Positions 1-12,223 of a stretch of 64,000 nucleotides of DNA are shown here, piece by piece. The notes beneath the pieces were generated by a model, which saw only the letters and a list, made by a program, of their open reading frames with translations, was not told the origin of the DNA and did not search any database. The DNA is taken from assembly GCA_040285825.1 (NCBI GenBank), contig JAUPSS010000007.1, positions 2,826,689 to 2,890,688 of the forward strand, given 5' to 3'. Numbering within the stretch: the stretch's first letter is position 1; every line of letters begins with the position of its first letter. The stretch is from Eukaryota sp. TZLM1-RC. Its lineage: Eukaryota; Metamonada: BaSk clade. A program made the translations under genes and the position numbers.

Positions 1-2793
1 AACGCTGCTGAGTTTACCAAGGCCATCCAACTTCTTGAATCTTATTTTCCATCTTCTGCTACCTCCACCACCTATCCTAACATTCACTACGCCATTCTTG
101 AAATCATCAGCCATGCCATCACAGAGAACGTTAGAAACTCCAACCTAACTCACGCTAAAGATCTCGTCTTCCAGTATCATGAACGTGCTATCTCTGGTGA
201 GTTTACAGAGGATGTTGCTAATGAAAACCTCAGTCTAATGAACATGGCTGCCCTTGGAGAAGTACCTGATGTGCTCAAATCTGAAACAGGAATACTTCAA
301 AAACGGCAAACACTTGCTGACGTCATCAAGGAAGCCGTGCAGGTTTCTGCCGTCACTTCTGGTTTATCCATGTCTATTCCAGAACCACAAGAACCCATTG
401 AGGAAGTGATTGAGAGGGCAAGGGAGCCAAGTATTGCAGGGAAAAGGACTAGCGGAAGTAGACTATCTTTATTTAGTTCTATTGGGCAGAAGTCGTTGCT
501 CAAAACCAAACTTGGTGAAGGTCCTCTTAAACGACCATTGCTGACGTCACCAGCTCAAAAAATGATGTCGACAGCTCCATCGGCCACGTCACCAGCTCAC
601 AAACAGATGCCCTCAACTGCTGGCAGTCGTCCAATGGAACCAGTGGAAACGGTAAGTTATCCCAGTCCTCAGCCGTCAATTAAGGAAACAGTTCCTCAAT
701 CAACCCCCCAATCAGTTTCCCATCAGATCCCCATGATGACGTCACCACAATCAGTGCCACGTGTCAGTCCTGGTATTTCTGAGCCTTCCAAACCTGAAGT
801 TATTCCTCCAAGGTTTAATTACTATGGTTCTTTATCTCATGTCGGGTGTTCCTTCACCACTGCACATCCGATTAATCCTAACGTCTTTGCTGTTGGTTTT
901 GCAAATGGTACGGTCGAATTGATCACGCGAGAAGGTCATAAATTGAACAGTTTGATTGATTCCTCGAGAAAATCAGAAATTACTTGCCTGAAATTTTCAC
1001 AAGATGGCCAATATTTGGTGATTGGATCAGCTTCGGGTAGAATGGCAATCAATGAGACTACCAAATTTTCAAATATCTGTGAAGTTTCTGGTCATGATTC
1101 GTCAGTGGTTGACGTCGACATTACCGAACATTATATTTATTCAATTTCTCTTTCAGGAGTTGTTCAATGTCACGATTTTAGTGGTAAATTAATCAATAGC
1201 CAGCAACTAATCCACTCAAAACCAATCAAAATATTGGTCGGTCAAAAAGTGACAATATTTGGAGCTGACACTTCAGTTGTACATTGTGATCTCTTCCTTC
1301 AAAATTTGAGGACTGTTGAACCATTCAGTGAAGGAGGTCAAGTTTTTGATATAGTTTTCATCAATGAGATTTATTTTTCTTTAGTTTTACAAAAAAATTC
1401 CATTTCAGCTGGTCTTTTGCTCGATTTAGATTTCAACATAATCAAAGAAGTTCCTGGAATTGTATTTGATTCTGCTGCCCCTGACAATTCCAAATTTTCA
1501 ATTTACATCAGAGATGATCTCATCTATGTGTCACATTTGACTGGCATAGCACTTTTAGCTCAATCTTCCGAATTTGAAGTTGTCGCGGTCAACATAGTTC
1601 CAGAAATTTCGAATAATCAATTAATGTTTTCTATTTCTGCAAATTCAGACGTAATGTACATCATTGACAGATCACGCGTACTAAATTTTTACTCGAAAGT
1701 AGAGCTCAACCTGCCAAATTTTGAACTTGTCAGTGAGAGAATAATTCCGCCAGCTCCAATCAAAGCTCCTGTATTAGCTCTGCCGAAAGAACCTAAATAC
1801 AAGAAGATTACTAAATGCATTGATCTGCCTCTCACTCACTCAGTCTACTTGATGCGATCAAATGTTCTTTTTACCCTTCACAATAATGAATTACGATATT
1901 GGAGACTTGAAAAAGATGATAATAATGGTTTCACACCTATTTGTAAGTCCAATAACTACTCGTTACCAGAGCAATGCAGCATCTTCACCACCGTACCCAC
2001 AGGAAAGTTTTTAATTTTTGCCGGAAAATCATGTTTGTATGTGGTACAAGCTGACCATAAAACCCATGAAGATAGGATAGCTTTTGAGATGAAGAAACTA
2101 AATGTTGATACAAAGACTGGGGGTGCTACTGTTACTGCGTTGAAGTCGGCTCCTAGAGATGCAAACTCGATCGTTTGGGGAACGAATAGAGGGGATGTTA
2201 TGTACAAAAGAATCAATCTTGTACAGCAGCAGCCAAGTTCATTACAACGTCCAGCTCATGACACGTCAGCAATCAAATCGATTCAATTTTTGAAAGATTT
2301 TTTGATTGTTGTATCTGAAATTACCGTCACAGCCTACCCAGTCGTGTTCCAAACCGAAAAAAGAAACTTGTATGTTGAAGATAGCTTTTACACTATTTTG
2401 GAAGCTTCTGATAACAATATTTTCCAGAATTGTACGGAAAATCCTAATTTCACTGTCAATGATGATGGTTTTGAATTATTAGTCACGGAACTTCACAAGT
2501 GCCACGCTATTAAGCAAGTTGAAAAAGAAGTTACATCCCATTTGTTCTTCCAAACGAGGACATCAGATCTGGTTTTAAAAAGTGCCGCCTTTATGCTTAC
2601 TGATTCAAGTCCAATGATTGCTTATATCGCTGAAAATAATACGGTAGGAATGTATTCAACTGAAGAATCTCGGTTACAATTTGAAAAAACTTTGTCATCT
2701 GAAGATGGAACACTTTGTCGGGTAGAGTCTTCTGTGGAAAGAGGGTTCTTGGCTATAACGGACAAGAGCTGTGTTTCTAGTTTTGTGATTTAA
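1..2793 (+). CDS. WD40/beta-propeller protein, 5' end outside window
   Basis: The frame is open from base 1 to the TAA at 2791-2793, so about 930 residues are visible and the start lies upstream. A methionine at 238 is unlikely to be the start because the frame continues upstream without a stop. The first ~80 residues look alpha-helical, residues ~100-270 are rich in Ser, Pro, Thr and Gln (probably disordered), and the rest is beta-rich with propeller-like blades (for example FAVGFANGTVELITREG and CLKFSQDGQYLVIGSASG). The length of that part suggests two propellers. There is no signal peptide or membrane segment in the visible part. I cannot assign the family; scaffold or trafficking propeller proteins have this look. 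It is convergent with the kinesin gene. Confidence 0.7.
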   Translation, partial: NAAEFTKAIQLLESYFPSSATSTTYPNIHYAILEIISHAITENVRNSNLTHAKDLVFQYHERAISGEFTEDVANENLSLMNMAALGEVPDVLKSETGILQKRQTLADVIKEAVQVSAVTSGLSMSIPEPQEPIEEVIERAREPSIAGKRTSGSRLSLFSSIGQKSLLKTKLGEGPLKRPLLTSPAQKMMSTAPSATSPAHKQMPSTAGSRPMEPVETVSYPSPQPSIKETVPQSTPQSVSHQIPMMTSPQSVPRVSPGISEPSKPEVIPPRFNYYGSLSHVGCSFTTAHPINPNVFAVGFANGTVELITREGHKLNSLIDSSRKSEITCLKFSQDGQYLVIGSASGRMAINETTKFSNICEVSGHDSSVVDVDITEHYIYSISLSGVVQCHDFSGKLINSQQLIHSKPIKILVGQKVTIFGADTSVVHCDLFLQNLRTVEPFSEGGQVFDIVFINEIYFSLVLQKNSISAGLLLDLDFNIIKEVPGIVFDSAAPDNSKFSIYIRDDLIYVSHLTGIALLAQSSEFEVVAVNIVPEISNNQLMFSISANSDVMYIIDRSRVLNFYSKVELNLPNFELVSERIIPPAPIKAPVLALPKEPKYKKITKCIDLPLTHSVYLMRSNVLFTLHNNELRYWRLEKDDNNGFTPICKSNNYSLPEQCSIFTTVPTGKFLIFAGKSCLYVVQADHKTHEDRIAFEMKKLNVDTKTGGATVTALKSAPRDANSIVWGTNRGDVMYKRINLVQQQPSSLQRPAHDTSAIKSIQFLKDFLIVVSEITVTAYPVVFQTEKRNLYVEDSFYTILEASDNNIFQNCTENPNFTVNDDGFELLVTELHKCHAIKQVEKEVTSHLFFQTRTSDLVLKSAAFMLTDSSPMIAYIAENNTVGMYSTEESRLQFEKTLSSEDGTLCRVESSVERGFLAITDKSCVSSFVI

Positions 2794-3016
2794 TAAGTGA
2801 AATAAAAGTGCGAAATTCTTTTTATTTTGTTTTTTAAGCATTTATCACGGTTTTTTCTGCATTGTATTTAATTTAATTTATAGAGTTTTGATTCAGTGTG
2901 ACAGTATTTAGTTATTGTTTTGATTAATTTTCAAATTTTGGTACACTTTCTTAAATAATTGGACCTTTTTTGACTTAATTTTTATTTATTCTAATAAAAA
3001 ACCAACTATGCGACCA

Positions 3017-3066
3017 GGTTAAAATTCTATATCTTCATAACCCAAGTCAACCAAGAAGAATTGACT
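3017..3066 (-). mobile_element. terminal scrap of a non-LTR retrotransposon
   Basis: Read on the minus strand this ends in VDLGYEDIEF and a TAA stop. That matches the C-terminal ends of the retroelement ORFs at 12840 (FEDVEF) and 26850 (LEDIEF). Only about 15 codons remain. It lies tail-to-tail-like beside a plus-strand scrap at 3160-3322. Confidence 0.45.
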
Positions 3067-3159
3067 GGAGGTTTTTCTTTGATAAACGCGTCCAAAAAAC
3101 AACAAAGCTGAAGATAATTAGGGAACAACAACTTTGAAAATTGAAAATAATTAAACCTA

Positions 3160-3322
3160 TGACAATTATGATTGAACTTTGACTTCTGGCACAACAGAAT
3201 TGTTTTCACTATTCTTAAAGCAATTCCCGAAACGATAACCAAAGCACACTTACAGTTAGAAATACAGTATGGGAATCGCGCATTCAAGAGATTTGATGAT
3301 GTTGAAGCATGTATTGTAGATT
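3160..3322 (+). mobile_element. C-terminal scrap of a non-LTR retrotransposon ORF
   Basis: The plus strand reads FWHNRIVFTILKAIPETITK and then RFDDVEACIVD followed by a stop. This matches the C-terminal tail (WxNRIVFxIFKxIPxMI...VEACFED) of the elements at 20396-21330 and 26800-28553. It is a short decayed copy in the gap between two convergent genes. Confidence 0.55.
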
Positions 3323-3818
3323 AGGAGTTCTAGTTTTTTGTTAAATGTTTTGTTGGCGTTGAAAATCAAAATTTAAAGCCAGTTAAACTGCATTATTTCG
3401 TACTTTGACATTTTTTGAATTACAAGGGAAGGTTACTGTTTTGGAAAATGGAAGCAACACAAGAATAATTGATTAATCTAAATTCCAACCTCACATACTC
3501 AATACCTGCTTTGTCCTTTTGCTTTTTCTTTATTTGGAACCTTGGGTAAAACTTTTATTATTATTTATTCATTCGTTTGTAAATAAATATATTTCAAAAC
3601 AAGTTTGATTCATTTAAATTAAGTCGAATGTTGTTTCTTGCATTGTCAAGTGTTAACAAATGCGAAAGATTCATTCACATCAGCACAGTCTAAGTCTTAA
3701 ACTTGACTGACAAAACTGACCTCAACATTGAAATAATTTCAACAAAGCTTAATTTATTGAAGTCAAAAAATAATAATACAAAATACAATTAAATTAAAAT
3801 TCCTTTTGTTTTCAATTT
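3323..3818. other. intergenic, no gene seen
   Basis: An AT-rich spacer downstream of the kinesin stop. No open frame, RNA gene or repeat could be supported here. Confidence 0.6.
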
Positions 3819-5607
3819 CTAAAAATCTTTTTCAATTTTTTCCAAAATTCTACGTCTAAATGCATCTTCTCCCATCAGAAAATCGACCATTTTCCCCAAC
3901 ACAAAGCTACTTTCTTTTCCGTCTGCGTATCTCCCGGAATGCGTCCCAGCCAACCACTGATAACGCTCAAGTTTTTCTTGCAAATCATTAATAATCTTGG
4001 TATAATGTAAGGTCAATTCCCGTTCCCTTTCATCCCATGAATTCCCTCTTGGTTTGAGCGAATCTTCGAAAGGCCTCGCTGAAGAGTACATTGGAGAATG
4101 TACCGGAGGACTAGACGTGAGATTAGACACTCTCCGTAGTCTGCTATGAGGCGGTGTTGTTAGGAGAGTGAGTCTTTCAGACACAGATTCAGTAGGAGAA
4201 GAAGCAAAAGAAGGTGGAATAGAATGAGTCTGTAATGGCTGAGACAAATTAGGCAACGTGACTTTCTGCTCATCCTCGTCATCTTTTTGACCAATCACGT
4301 CATCATTTTGATCTCTATTCTGCAACGAAGCCACAGTGGTTTTCAAATCCATAACTTCCTTTTCCAAAGTCGAATTTTGCATTTCCAACATTTTATTGGT
4401 ACTTTGATATTCTAAAATCTTTTGCTCAAGACTGGACTTGACATCCCTAAAATCCGCAACCTCATTGACAATAGCGTGGTTCTTTACACTCATTGCTCGA
4501 GTAGCAAAGTGCAATGAAGAGTAAGTCTCTTCGTAGTTAAAGGCGGCAGGACCAACACAGACACAAAGGCAGGTTTTGGCATTACCGCCAAGAAATTCTG
4601 ATAACAGCCTTGTAAGTTTTGAATCTCTAAATGGAACATGTGTTGATGGCGAATTCGAACTCAGAGCAGCAACAACATTACCGAGAGCGCTCAAAGATTT
4701 ATTAATCTTCTTTGCCTCTTCTAGTCTATAACCCTCACTTCCCGTCTTTGCCACTCTTTCAGAACCTGCCAAATCAATAATATTCAAAACACCTCGCTTT
4801 ACGCAATTCGATTCACGACGTCGTTGCTCGACTGTTAACTGTAGTATAACATGAGACCTAGAACTTGTTTTGTTCATTGCAGTGCTGGAAATAGCTCGAT
4901 TGGCCGCACCTTCCCTAATATAATCAAGTACCTGAGCTGGAGAATCAACTTGCACTTGGGTAATGCCGTCAACAAAAATTCCACTTTTAGGATCCTCTCG
5001 CACAGGGAGGTTGACCTTTGTCTGGTCTAACAAGTCCATGACAACTTCCATGTAGATCTGGAGAAAGGAGACGTTAACCCTAAACTCAACATTTTCAGAG
5101 TGTTCCTCAATGTAGTCAAAGAGCTGTAAGATGGCTCGAGGCACAATACCACACTGTGAAAAAGGGGAAGGTTCGTCAGGAGCTGGTTTTCGTGTTTTTC
5201 TTTCTTCTGGACGTTCCCAATCACTGCCGGGTCCAAAGATGGTGAAAGTCTGGGGTAAGAGCAGGAGCTAGAGGGGTGCAAACCTTTCCGGTTCCTGTTT
5301 GTCCATAGGCGAGGATAGCACCATTATAACCATTAAGAGCGGACATGACAACTTCAGAGGAGGAAGCAACATAAACATCCTCCTGATCAGCAGAAGAGTC
5401 AAAAACAGAATCAAAGCGAAATTCACGTTCAGAGACACCAGTTGGGGAGAGAAGAGTAACAGAGGAACGGTCTTGGTTTATACGGACAATATTTTTAAAG
5501 GGTTCACAGAGGTCGTTTTCGTAGTCCTCTTGAACTGGAGGACGAAGCCGAACTATGACACGGATACGAGAACTCTCAGTGTCAGGGGATTGAGACCTAG
5601 GAGGCAT
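3819..5607 (-). CDS. kinesin heavy chain-like motor protein (one 34-nt intron)
   Basis: A microtubule motor ATPase of 584 residues in two exons, 5607-5284 and 5249-3819. The N-terminal motor spans roughly residues 14-365: RIRVIVRLRPP, P-loop GQTGTGKT (102-109), switch I NKTSSRSH (234-241) and switch II DLAGSER (267-273). It is followed by coiled coil (~370-420), a Ser/Pro-rich linker and a second helical segment at the C-terminus. The intron at 5250-5283 splits the P-loop between Lys and Thr; removing it restores GKTFTIFG exactly. It starts GTTTGC and ends CTTACCCCAG. The start ATG at 5607 is the first in frame and puts the motor at the usual place. The C-terminal tail is short, so cargo binding and subfamily cannot be inferred. 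A retroelement scrap lies only ~80 bp upstream of the ATG. Confidence 0.93.
5250..5283 (-). other. 34-nt spliceosomal intron in kinesin gene
   Basis: 5' GTTTGC, 3' CTTACCCCAG. Phase 0, inside the P-loop coding sequence. Inferred from the invariant kinesin GxTGTGKT motif. Confidence 0.9.
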
Positions 5608-5684
5608 CGGCTAATAGTACAAAGATGGAGAGAAGTAGTAACCTTGTTGAGATTGGATTGCGATTTTACTAAACGAAAACTAAA

Positions 5685-5811
5685 TCCAAATCTTCGTGGT
5701 ACAATGGTTACAAAAAGTGACGAATCTGATGACTTATTTTCACAAACACCCTTTTCCAATCACAATGAGTGAAGATCTTGATTTCAAACAGCCGAGCTGC
5801 TAATATTATTA
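5685..5811 (-). mobile_element. fragment of retroelement family D
   Basis: The minus strand encodes SSAV..EKGVCENKSSDSSLFV and VTIVPRRFG, the same peptide as in the family D copies at 19459-19620 and 58110-58230. It sits between the kinesin start and a plus-strand family 2 copy. Whether it affects kinesin transcription is unknown. Confidence 0.75.
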
Positions 5812-5814
5812 TTT

Positions 5815-6800
5815 TCCTTCAAGTTTGCCTACTGTGCCTTCGAGATCTTTCACCAATCTTCATCTTGCTGTTGTGAAATTACAGAAGTCTGTTCTTATTG
5901 GTTTTGAAGACCTGGATTTTTCTAAACGACTTAGTGTGACTAAGATTAATAATCCCGTCTTTGCTGCCTTTTTATCAGACATTCAGAACTGTACTAGTTT
6001 AATATCTCAGCAACCAAAGGCCATTTGGTCTTCACTTAACAAATGAAGCTTGGAAACAAAACATGCGGTTGAGATTAGGGATGTATCCAAGTGGTCTTTT
6101 GGACAATTCTTATTGTATTTGTAACAAAAAACCTACTGCCAATTTTCGTCATATTGTGAGCTGTAAGAAATTTCTCCAATATAGGTCAGTTCTTCATAAT
6201 GCCGTTCGTGATGTGACATATGAGATGTTCAAGTGTTACAATTTTAGTTGCAAAGTAGAACCTTTGTTGAAGCATTATAGTGATGATAATCTTTTTAATT
6301 CACGTCGAGGTGATTTAATTGCTCCTTTTGTGGATTCCTCTCAAGTTGTTGTTGATTTCACTACAGTTGATCCCTTTGCTTTGGTTTATCGCGATGATGT
6401 TTTACTTAGTACTAATGGTCATTTGAACAAGGCTGAAGATCGTAAGAGAGATAAATATACTGAGATATTAAATGATTTAAATAAGAACCTTTATTCGAAG
6501 TTTTCGTTTGTTCCTTTTGCCTTTTCGATTTTTGGCAACATTGGACAATCCGCCTTGAATTTCATCAATGATTTTGGTAATTTATGTCGTTCAAGTGGTA
6601 AGAATTTTGCAGAGAATTTATGGAAAAATCGTATCATTTTCGCTTTGTACAGAAGTGTTCCCAAGTACTTGAGTTTAATGATGTCTAAACTTTATAAGGA
6701 TTCATCAAGAGTTGGCGTGGAGAATTTAGTTTCTTATGTGTTTTAGTTTGTTCTATTTGATTCTTCGTAGAAAATGATTTGATTCAATAAAATTATTTAT
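5815..6800 (+). mobile_element. 5'-truncated non-LTR retrotransposon, family 2 (REL endonuclease part)
   Basis: Two open pieces separated by one frameshift (5825-6046 and 6063-6746). They encode the C-terminal third of the element protein: the linker, a CICNKK...HIVSC zinc-knuckle-like motif, the NAVRD helix, and RRGDLIAPF...VVVDFTTVD resembling the restriction-like endonuclease core. The frame ends in VENLVSYVF at 6746. The reverse transcriptase is missing because of 5' truncation. A copy at 47015-47669 (minus) is almost identical, so this family moved recently. The 3' UTR ends near TTCAATAAAATTATTT. Confidence 0.8.
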
Positions 6801-6984
6801 TTTAAAAAAATAAATATCATTTAAATAAATGTTGTTCCTCAATGTTTTGAAAATTACATTACAAAACTTTGGTAAATCGGTCAATGATGAAAACAAACTG
6901 GGTTCCAATAAAACAATTGTTAATTCAATTTATGATACACTAAAAATACAATATTCTATAATACAAACTGAATTTAAATAAGTG

Positions 6985-9900
6985 TTAAGAATTAGAAATA
7001 TAATTCCGAATAACCTTGACTTGACTAACAATGTCTTCGTCAAGCATGTTCAAGAATTCAAGAGTGGTTAGTTCCTCTTCATGAAGGGTAGATAACATTT
7101 TCTTAAAAACAACAAAGAATATTAAAGTCACGGCAACCACAAACAAAACAAAAGTAACTAACATTAAATTATTTAAAAAACTTAATGACTCAGAATAATG
7201 AGATCTGAGATACTGTAGCGATTGCAAATTCATGGTGTACGAAGTTGAACTTGATCTGAACAGCTCATCTAAAATAATGGAGAACGAATCATCAAAATTT
7301 GAAAATTCGCCAGAGACATAACGACTTATCATGGTTATAAAACCAGTAATGACAGCGTGAAGCCCGTAATTTGCGTCACTGTCAGCGATTTCTTTTGAAT
7401 CATCAATAAAATTGGTTTCAAACAAAAGGGATGATTGTAAACCATCAAAACTTGATTCTAATAAGATTTCATTATGAAGTCTATTCAATTGCAAAACTTT
7501 TTTAGATGCTTCAACTTGGAATGAGTGACTGTCAAAATCTTCCGTTCTGGAAAGCATGACGTCAGAAGCTATGGCTTTGATTAATGCTCCTCTCCTCGAC
7601 ATTAATGAGGATATCTTTGGATAATCATGTAAAGTCTTTGTTGAGACAAAAGACAAAATCAAAAACATTGACAGAATTGCTAGTAAAACAAGCAAAGAGA
7701 GAATGTAATGTTTGGTGTATTTCCTGATGGACGGCACTTGGATCTTTTGCTTAATATGAGCGGCTTCCTTGCGTTTGGGAGTGGCTGCTGCTGTAAATAG
7801 AACAGAAATGACAATGGTAAGAACCAAGACCAAAATTCCAGAAAATTGAATGATTTCAAAATTGTCCCAAATAGAGTTTAAATGAGACGAAATCACCTTG
7901 TACATCTCATCAAAAGAGTCATCTCTTAAGTGTTCCAAAAGGTCACCAATGTCTACTGACATTTGATCAAATTGTCGACTTGAAGTAATGGCCATGGATA
8001 GGTTTAGTTTAAGATCTGCTTCCAAGTTCATATCATCAATATCATTAGTTAATTCAAAGGATTCTGCTAGTTTGATGGCATCAACAGTTTCAGAGATGTT
8101 CCAGGTGACGTTACTTAGGCCAAAACCTTCATAAACATTGTCATTGAAAGCAGAGAGACAAAGTTTGGTGGAAATCGTACCCCAATAAAGATAGTTATCG
8201 AGAATTTCCCGAATTGTGATCACCATGGACTGTGTGAGGTTGCAAACATGAACGAAATTGGTTCCTTCACAAAAAGAATCTGTTTCAATTGTAGCAAGAA
8301 GAGTTTCCAGTTCATCAATTCTGTCAAATAGTATTTTGGTATGTGAATAACTTCCCGAGACTTGAACTATTTGGAAGTTGCGTCTAATCGTATTGAATGC
8401 ATACTGAGCGCTCACAATAGGTTCGTAAAGTTGCAGGGAAACCATTCCATCATTTTGTAAACGTTCTGCTATAGGAATTGTTTGAAATGCAAGATAAATG
8501 GCAATGGAGAAGCCTAGAAACGCCAGTAGAAATAGAAACGTCAGCAAAAATCGACAAAACCGTAGTTTAGAATAATATTTCCGCAAAAAGATACCAATAA
8601 TCCCAAAAAAGATAAATGTTACCAGAATGGAAATAAAAATTATTCTAAAAGAAAAATCGAAATCAGCTATATTCGAAGTAACTATATCAAGACGCTGAGT
8701 AGCAATTCTATCGGCAGAATCATCAATAGCAACCATGAGTTCTTCAAAAACTCCCAGTCTTCGAGAGTCAACGACCAGATTCCGACTCATTATGAGCCTT
8801 TCCGACGGTGACAGTCGTTCAACATCGTATTGAGGCGAGTGGTACCAGTGGTCTATATGAGGATATGCTAATTTGGTTTGGAAAAAATTGTTTTCATCTG
8901 CACTGTTATAGTCGAATGACACAAAATTTGAAAAAAATTCAGAGATATCAAATACTGAGCTCGTCAGCTGTAGAATGATACGTTCCACATAACGAATCTC
9001 ATTTAAGAAAGTGGCTTGTTCAGCAATTTGGGAAAGTTCTTCTGAGGTTAAATCTAGCGAATTGATTTGCATCAAATAATCAGTTCGTTCTCCACTATTA
9101 ACCAGTTCAAAGTATTTGTTGAGGTAGTACTGATCCCCAAATGTTAGGAATAATTGTAAATGAGATGATAGAATTCTATCAATATTGGTCATTCCGCTAG
9201 CAGCGTGACGCACTTCAAAAGCAAGAAGATATTCTGAGTTTGTAGAATCAACATTATTTTCAACTGTTGTGAGAAAGTTACCCAAGAAAATGATAGAGAA
9301 AACAATCAGAGCCGTAATTAAAATCATGGTCAATCTAATTTTGGTTGGAACAGAATGTGATTGCTCTTCGCAATCTTCAACTTCCATGGTAATACAATCT
9401 TCTACTTCTTCTTTGTTCATACTGAACCCACTATCAGAGTCAGAGCTTTCTTCCTCTGAGCCATCCTGTACATTGAGTTGAGAGAGTTTACGAGTTCGAC
9501 TCTTCCTCTTCTTAACTCCTTTGAATTTCGGGTGTTGGAGAACTCGTTGGACTTCAGACCTAGGGATATACAAGAAGAGGTTTAAAATAGCACCCCTTTC
9601 ATCAGAAATCTTGCTAAAAGAACGGCCAAAAAGAGCAAACGCAAGTATGATTACAACACAAACGATACTACCAAACACTATTTGCTGAATTAACAAAAAA
9701 TTGCTTAAAGAATTTGAAACTAGATCAATCAAATTGGAGAACATATTAATACAAGCAGCTGAAAAAACCGGCAACACTTCATTAATATTCTTTTCATTCA
9801 CATACATGCTGCTGTTCTTAGCATAGAGAGCGGCGTCCAACCCAAGCTTCATACCCATGGCCCACAGCGACATGATTTCAGAATCAGTTGTTGGAGGCAC

Positions 9901-12223
9901 CAAGTCCTTAGTTATAACGACAGAGTAACTTGGGTCAACAAGTAATGTCTTGATCTGAGTAGCAGGTCCTTCTAGATCAGAAGAGCCAGGAAACTCGCAA
10001 ACGTCAGAGTTACTAACATCCTTACTGGAGAGGACGAGACGACGAACGTGAAATGATATGTGTTCAGATTCAGAGAGTAAAAGTTGATTCAAGCTTATAG
10101 TAAGTTCTTCACTAGTTGGTTCGAAATTCATTGACATTTGATTGACCAGACTACCAATGTTTTGGGCAACATTATCAACATGAGAGAGTTCGTATAGCTG
10201 ATCAAACTGGTGAGCTAAGGATGACAAACCGTTTGAAGAAATGAGGAAAGAAGCAAGTGCAAGCAGTGCCATTATAATCAATGCAGTGACAACAGATGAT
10301 TTCAAAGCTCCTATAGCCCCCTTCTTGGACGACTTACTTAGCAAAGACTGGTTGAACCTGGCAGTTTTCTTTCTCCCCTTCTTTTCTTCACGGACAGAGA
10401 AGCTCATTGTAGTAGAACCACCCTTACTACTGGAACAATCGCTGTGGGCGAGCATGGCCATCTGTTCTTCCACTGAAACTGCACTTTGTTCATCACACTC
10501 AACTTCACGAAGAAAGCGAACATATTGCTCTAAAACAGATGTTTCGTGACCGTGTGCCATGAAGACCTTCTCAAAGCGTGTTTTTAGCATGGATTTCAAA
10601 GAATGGACTCTTGAAAGAATGGATGGAAGTTTTGATAGTTCGACATTATCAGAATCAAAAATAGACCAGAATGAGTAGAGACCCACGAGACATTCCTTAT
10701 GCAGATTTGTGATTTGCTTTGAACATGCCTGGAGCTGAAGGAAAGCAGAGGAATCAACTGCATGGCCGGTGGACTGTGTACGTCGTAAGATTTCCAGGTG
10801 GTGTGAGTTTCTGAAAAGAATAAACTTTTGGAACAACGTAGAATCTAGATCAGTCAACAGATTTTTGACCGTTTGGATTGTTCCTGAGGCAAGATATGTA
10901 TCTTTAAGAACATCTAGTTCGAAAACATTGGAAAACAAAAGAAAGTTGACGTTAGAACCAACACTGTATTTTCCAATGAGCATCAATGCTTTCTGGAGGG
11001 ATTGGTCTTCAATCGGCACATTCTTGATCAAAATTTCGAAATCCAAAGAAGAGCGCACCCGTGACAAGAAGAGATCATCAAGATTAATTGTTTCAACAGA
11101 GATTTCCTCATTCAAATTGAAATCCTCATCAAGAACACTGTTGTTAACCATTGCTGTTTTGACATTAGCTGTCCATTTGGTTATCTTGAGCAACTTCTGG
11201 CGACCAAGATAAAGACTCAAAACTGCAGCAATAGGAACAACAATAGTGATCATCAAGGTAGTAAGGATAGTGGTCGCAGGGAAGAACAAGCTGAGGAAAG
11301 AGTAAATCAAATAGCACAATGAAAAACCAGCCCAAGAGCCAAAAGCGGCAAGTGCAATCAAATTTGATTGCTTACGGTAAAATGGAAGTACATGATAGAA
11401 ACTAGAAGCAACAATTAAGGCCATTAAAAGATAACACAATCTAAACAGCCAAGCACGCAAATGAAACAAAAAGAAAACGACAAGAAGTAAAAGCTTGGAG
11501 AGCTGAAACAATGCACAAGGTTTCACGTTAGACTTACTAAATACACGTCTTGAACTAAAGCGACAATCATAGAAAAGGAGCCAGACGTAACATAGAGCAA
11601 GCAAAACACCGAGTGACAATAGAGCACCAATTCTATAGATATGGGCAATAGAACTTTGACAGTCATAATCGGATAAGAACTCCGTAAAAGTTAGATCAGA
11701 TGGCGTACGTGTTCGACCACAGGGAAGCATAGAGAAGTAGAGTGACGCTAAGGGAAAAGCAAATACATGAATAGTGAGTTCAAATAGACCTTTGACGGCA
11801 GAAAGAATTGGGGAAGAAACACTGAGATTGGATGTGAGGCGATGAGAAAGTGCAAAAGAAACAGCGAGTAGTATCGACAAGAACAAAATCGACGACAGGA
11901 AAAACACCACTCTGACTTGATGTTCATAATAATCCGTGAATAAGGGAGGGAGTACATAATGAAGCACCGGTGAGATGTCAAAAACAGGGTGAAAAGTCAT
12001 CTCCCTCCCAACAAATGCTACTATTTGAAGCAGCTCAATGACTAGAAGAGCAATCATCAGCATGTTGTGCTTAGGAGTGGCATCATGTAGAGCTTGAACA
12101 AAGGAAAACAGCTTAGCGCCAAGTGATGATAAAGCATTATCAGGGCTGGGATAAGGGTCGTGATGAAGAAAACACAAACCGTGGCCTCCCTTGGGAGACT
12201 TCAGACAAAGCAAACTGACTCAT
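6985..12223 (-). CDS. large polytopic membrane protein, Tiny-macrocysts (TmcB)-like, one 34-nt intron
   Basis: An uncharacterised 1734-residue protein in two exons, 12223-12180 and 12145-6985. Its N-terminus has a cluster of about seven hydrophobic helices in the first ~350 residues, then a long soluble region, then several further widely spaced membrane helices. Long Glu/Ser-rich or helical loops lie between them, including an acidic stretch (SEEESSDSDSGFS) about midway. The pattern resembles protist proteins annotated Tiny macrocysts protein B and the membrane halves of trichomonad nucleotide cyclases, but no PAS or cyclase domain follows; it ends soon after the last helix. There is no in-frame ATG in the main exon before the helices. 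The ATG at 12223 becomes in-frame only when an intron (12146-12179; GTTTGT...CTTATCCCAG) is removed, which is why I chose it. Function unknown; a membrane sensor is a guess. Confidence 0.75.
12146..12179 (-). other. 34-nt intron near 5' end of TmcB-like gene
   Basis: 5' GTTTGT, 3' CTTATCCCAG. Its removal joins MSQFALSEVSQGRPR to PDNALSSLGAKLF and gives an ATG-initiated frame. The splice signals match the other introns in the window. Confidence 0.75.

Noticed and set aside
238-240. Start codon of the first gene
   Set aside because: The frame is open from base 1 through this ATG, with coding-like helices upstream; the start lies outside the window.
5299-5772. 157-codon plus-strand frame
   Set aside because: Antisense to kinesin exon 1 and to a family D scrap.
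9269-11212. Several plus-strand open frames
   Set aside because: They are antisense to the membrane protein gene and have no recognisable domains.
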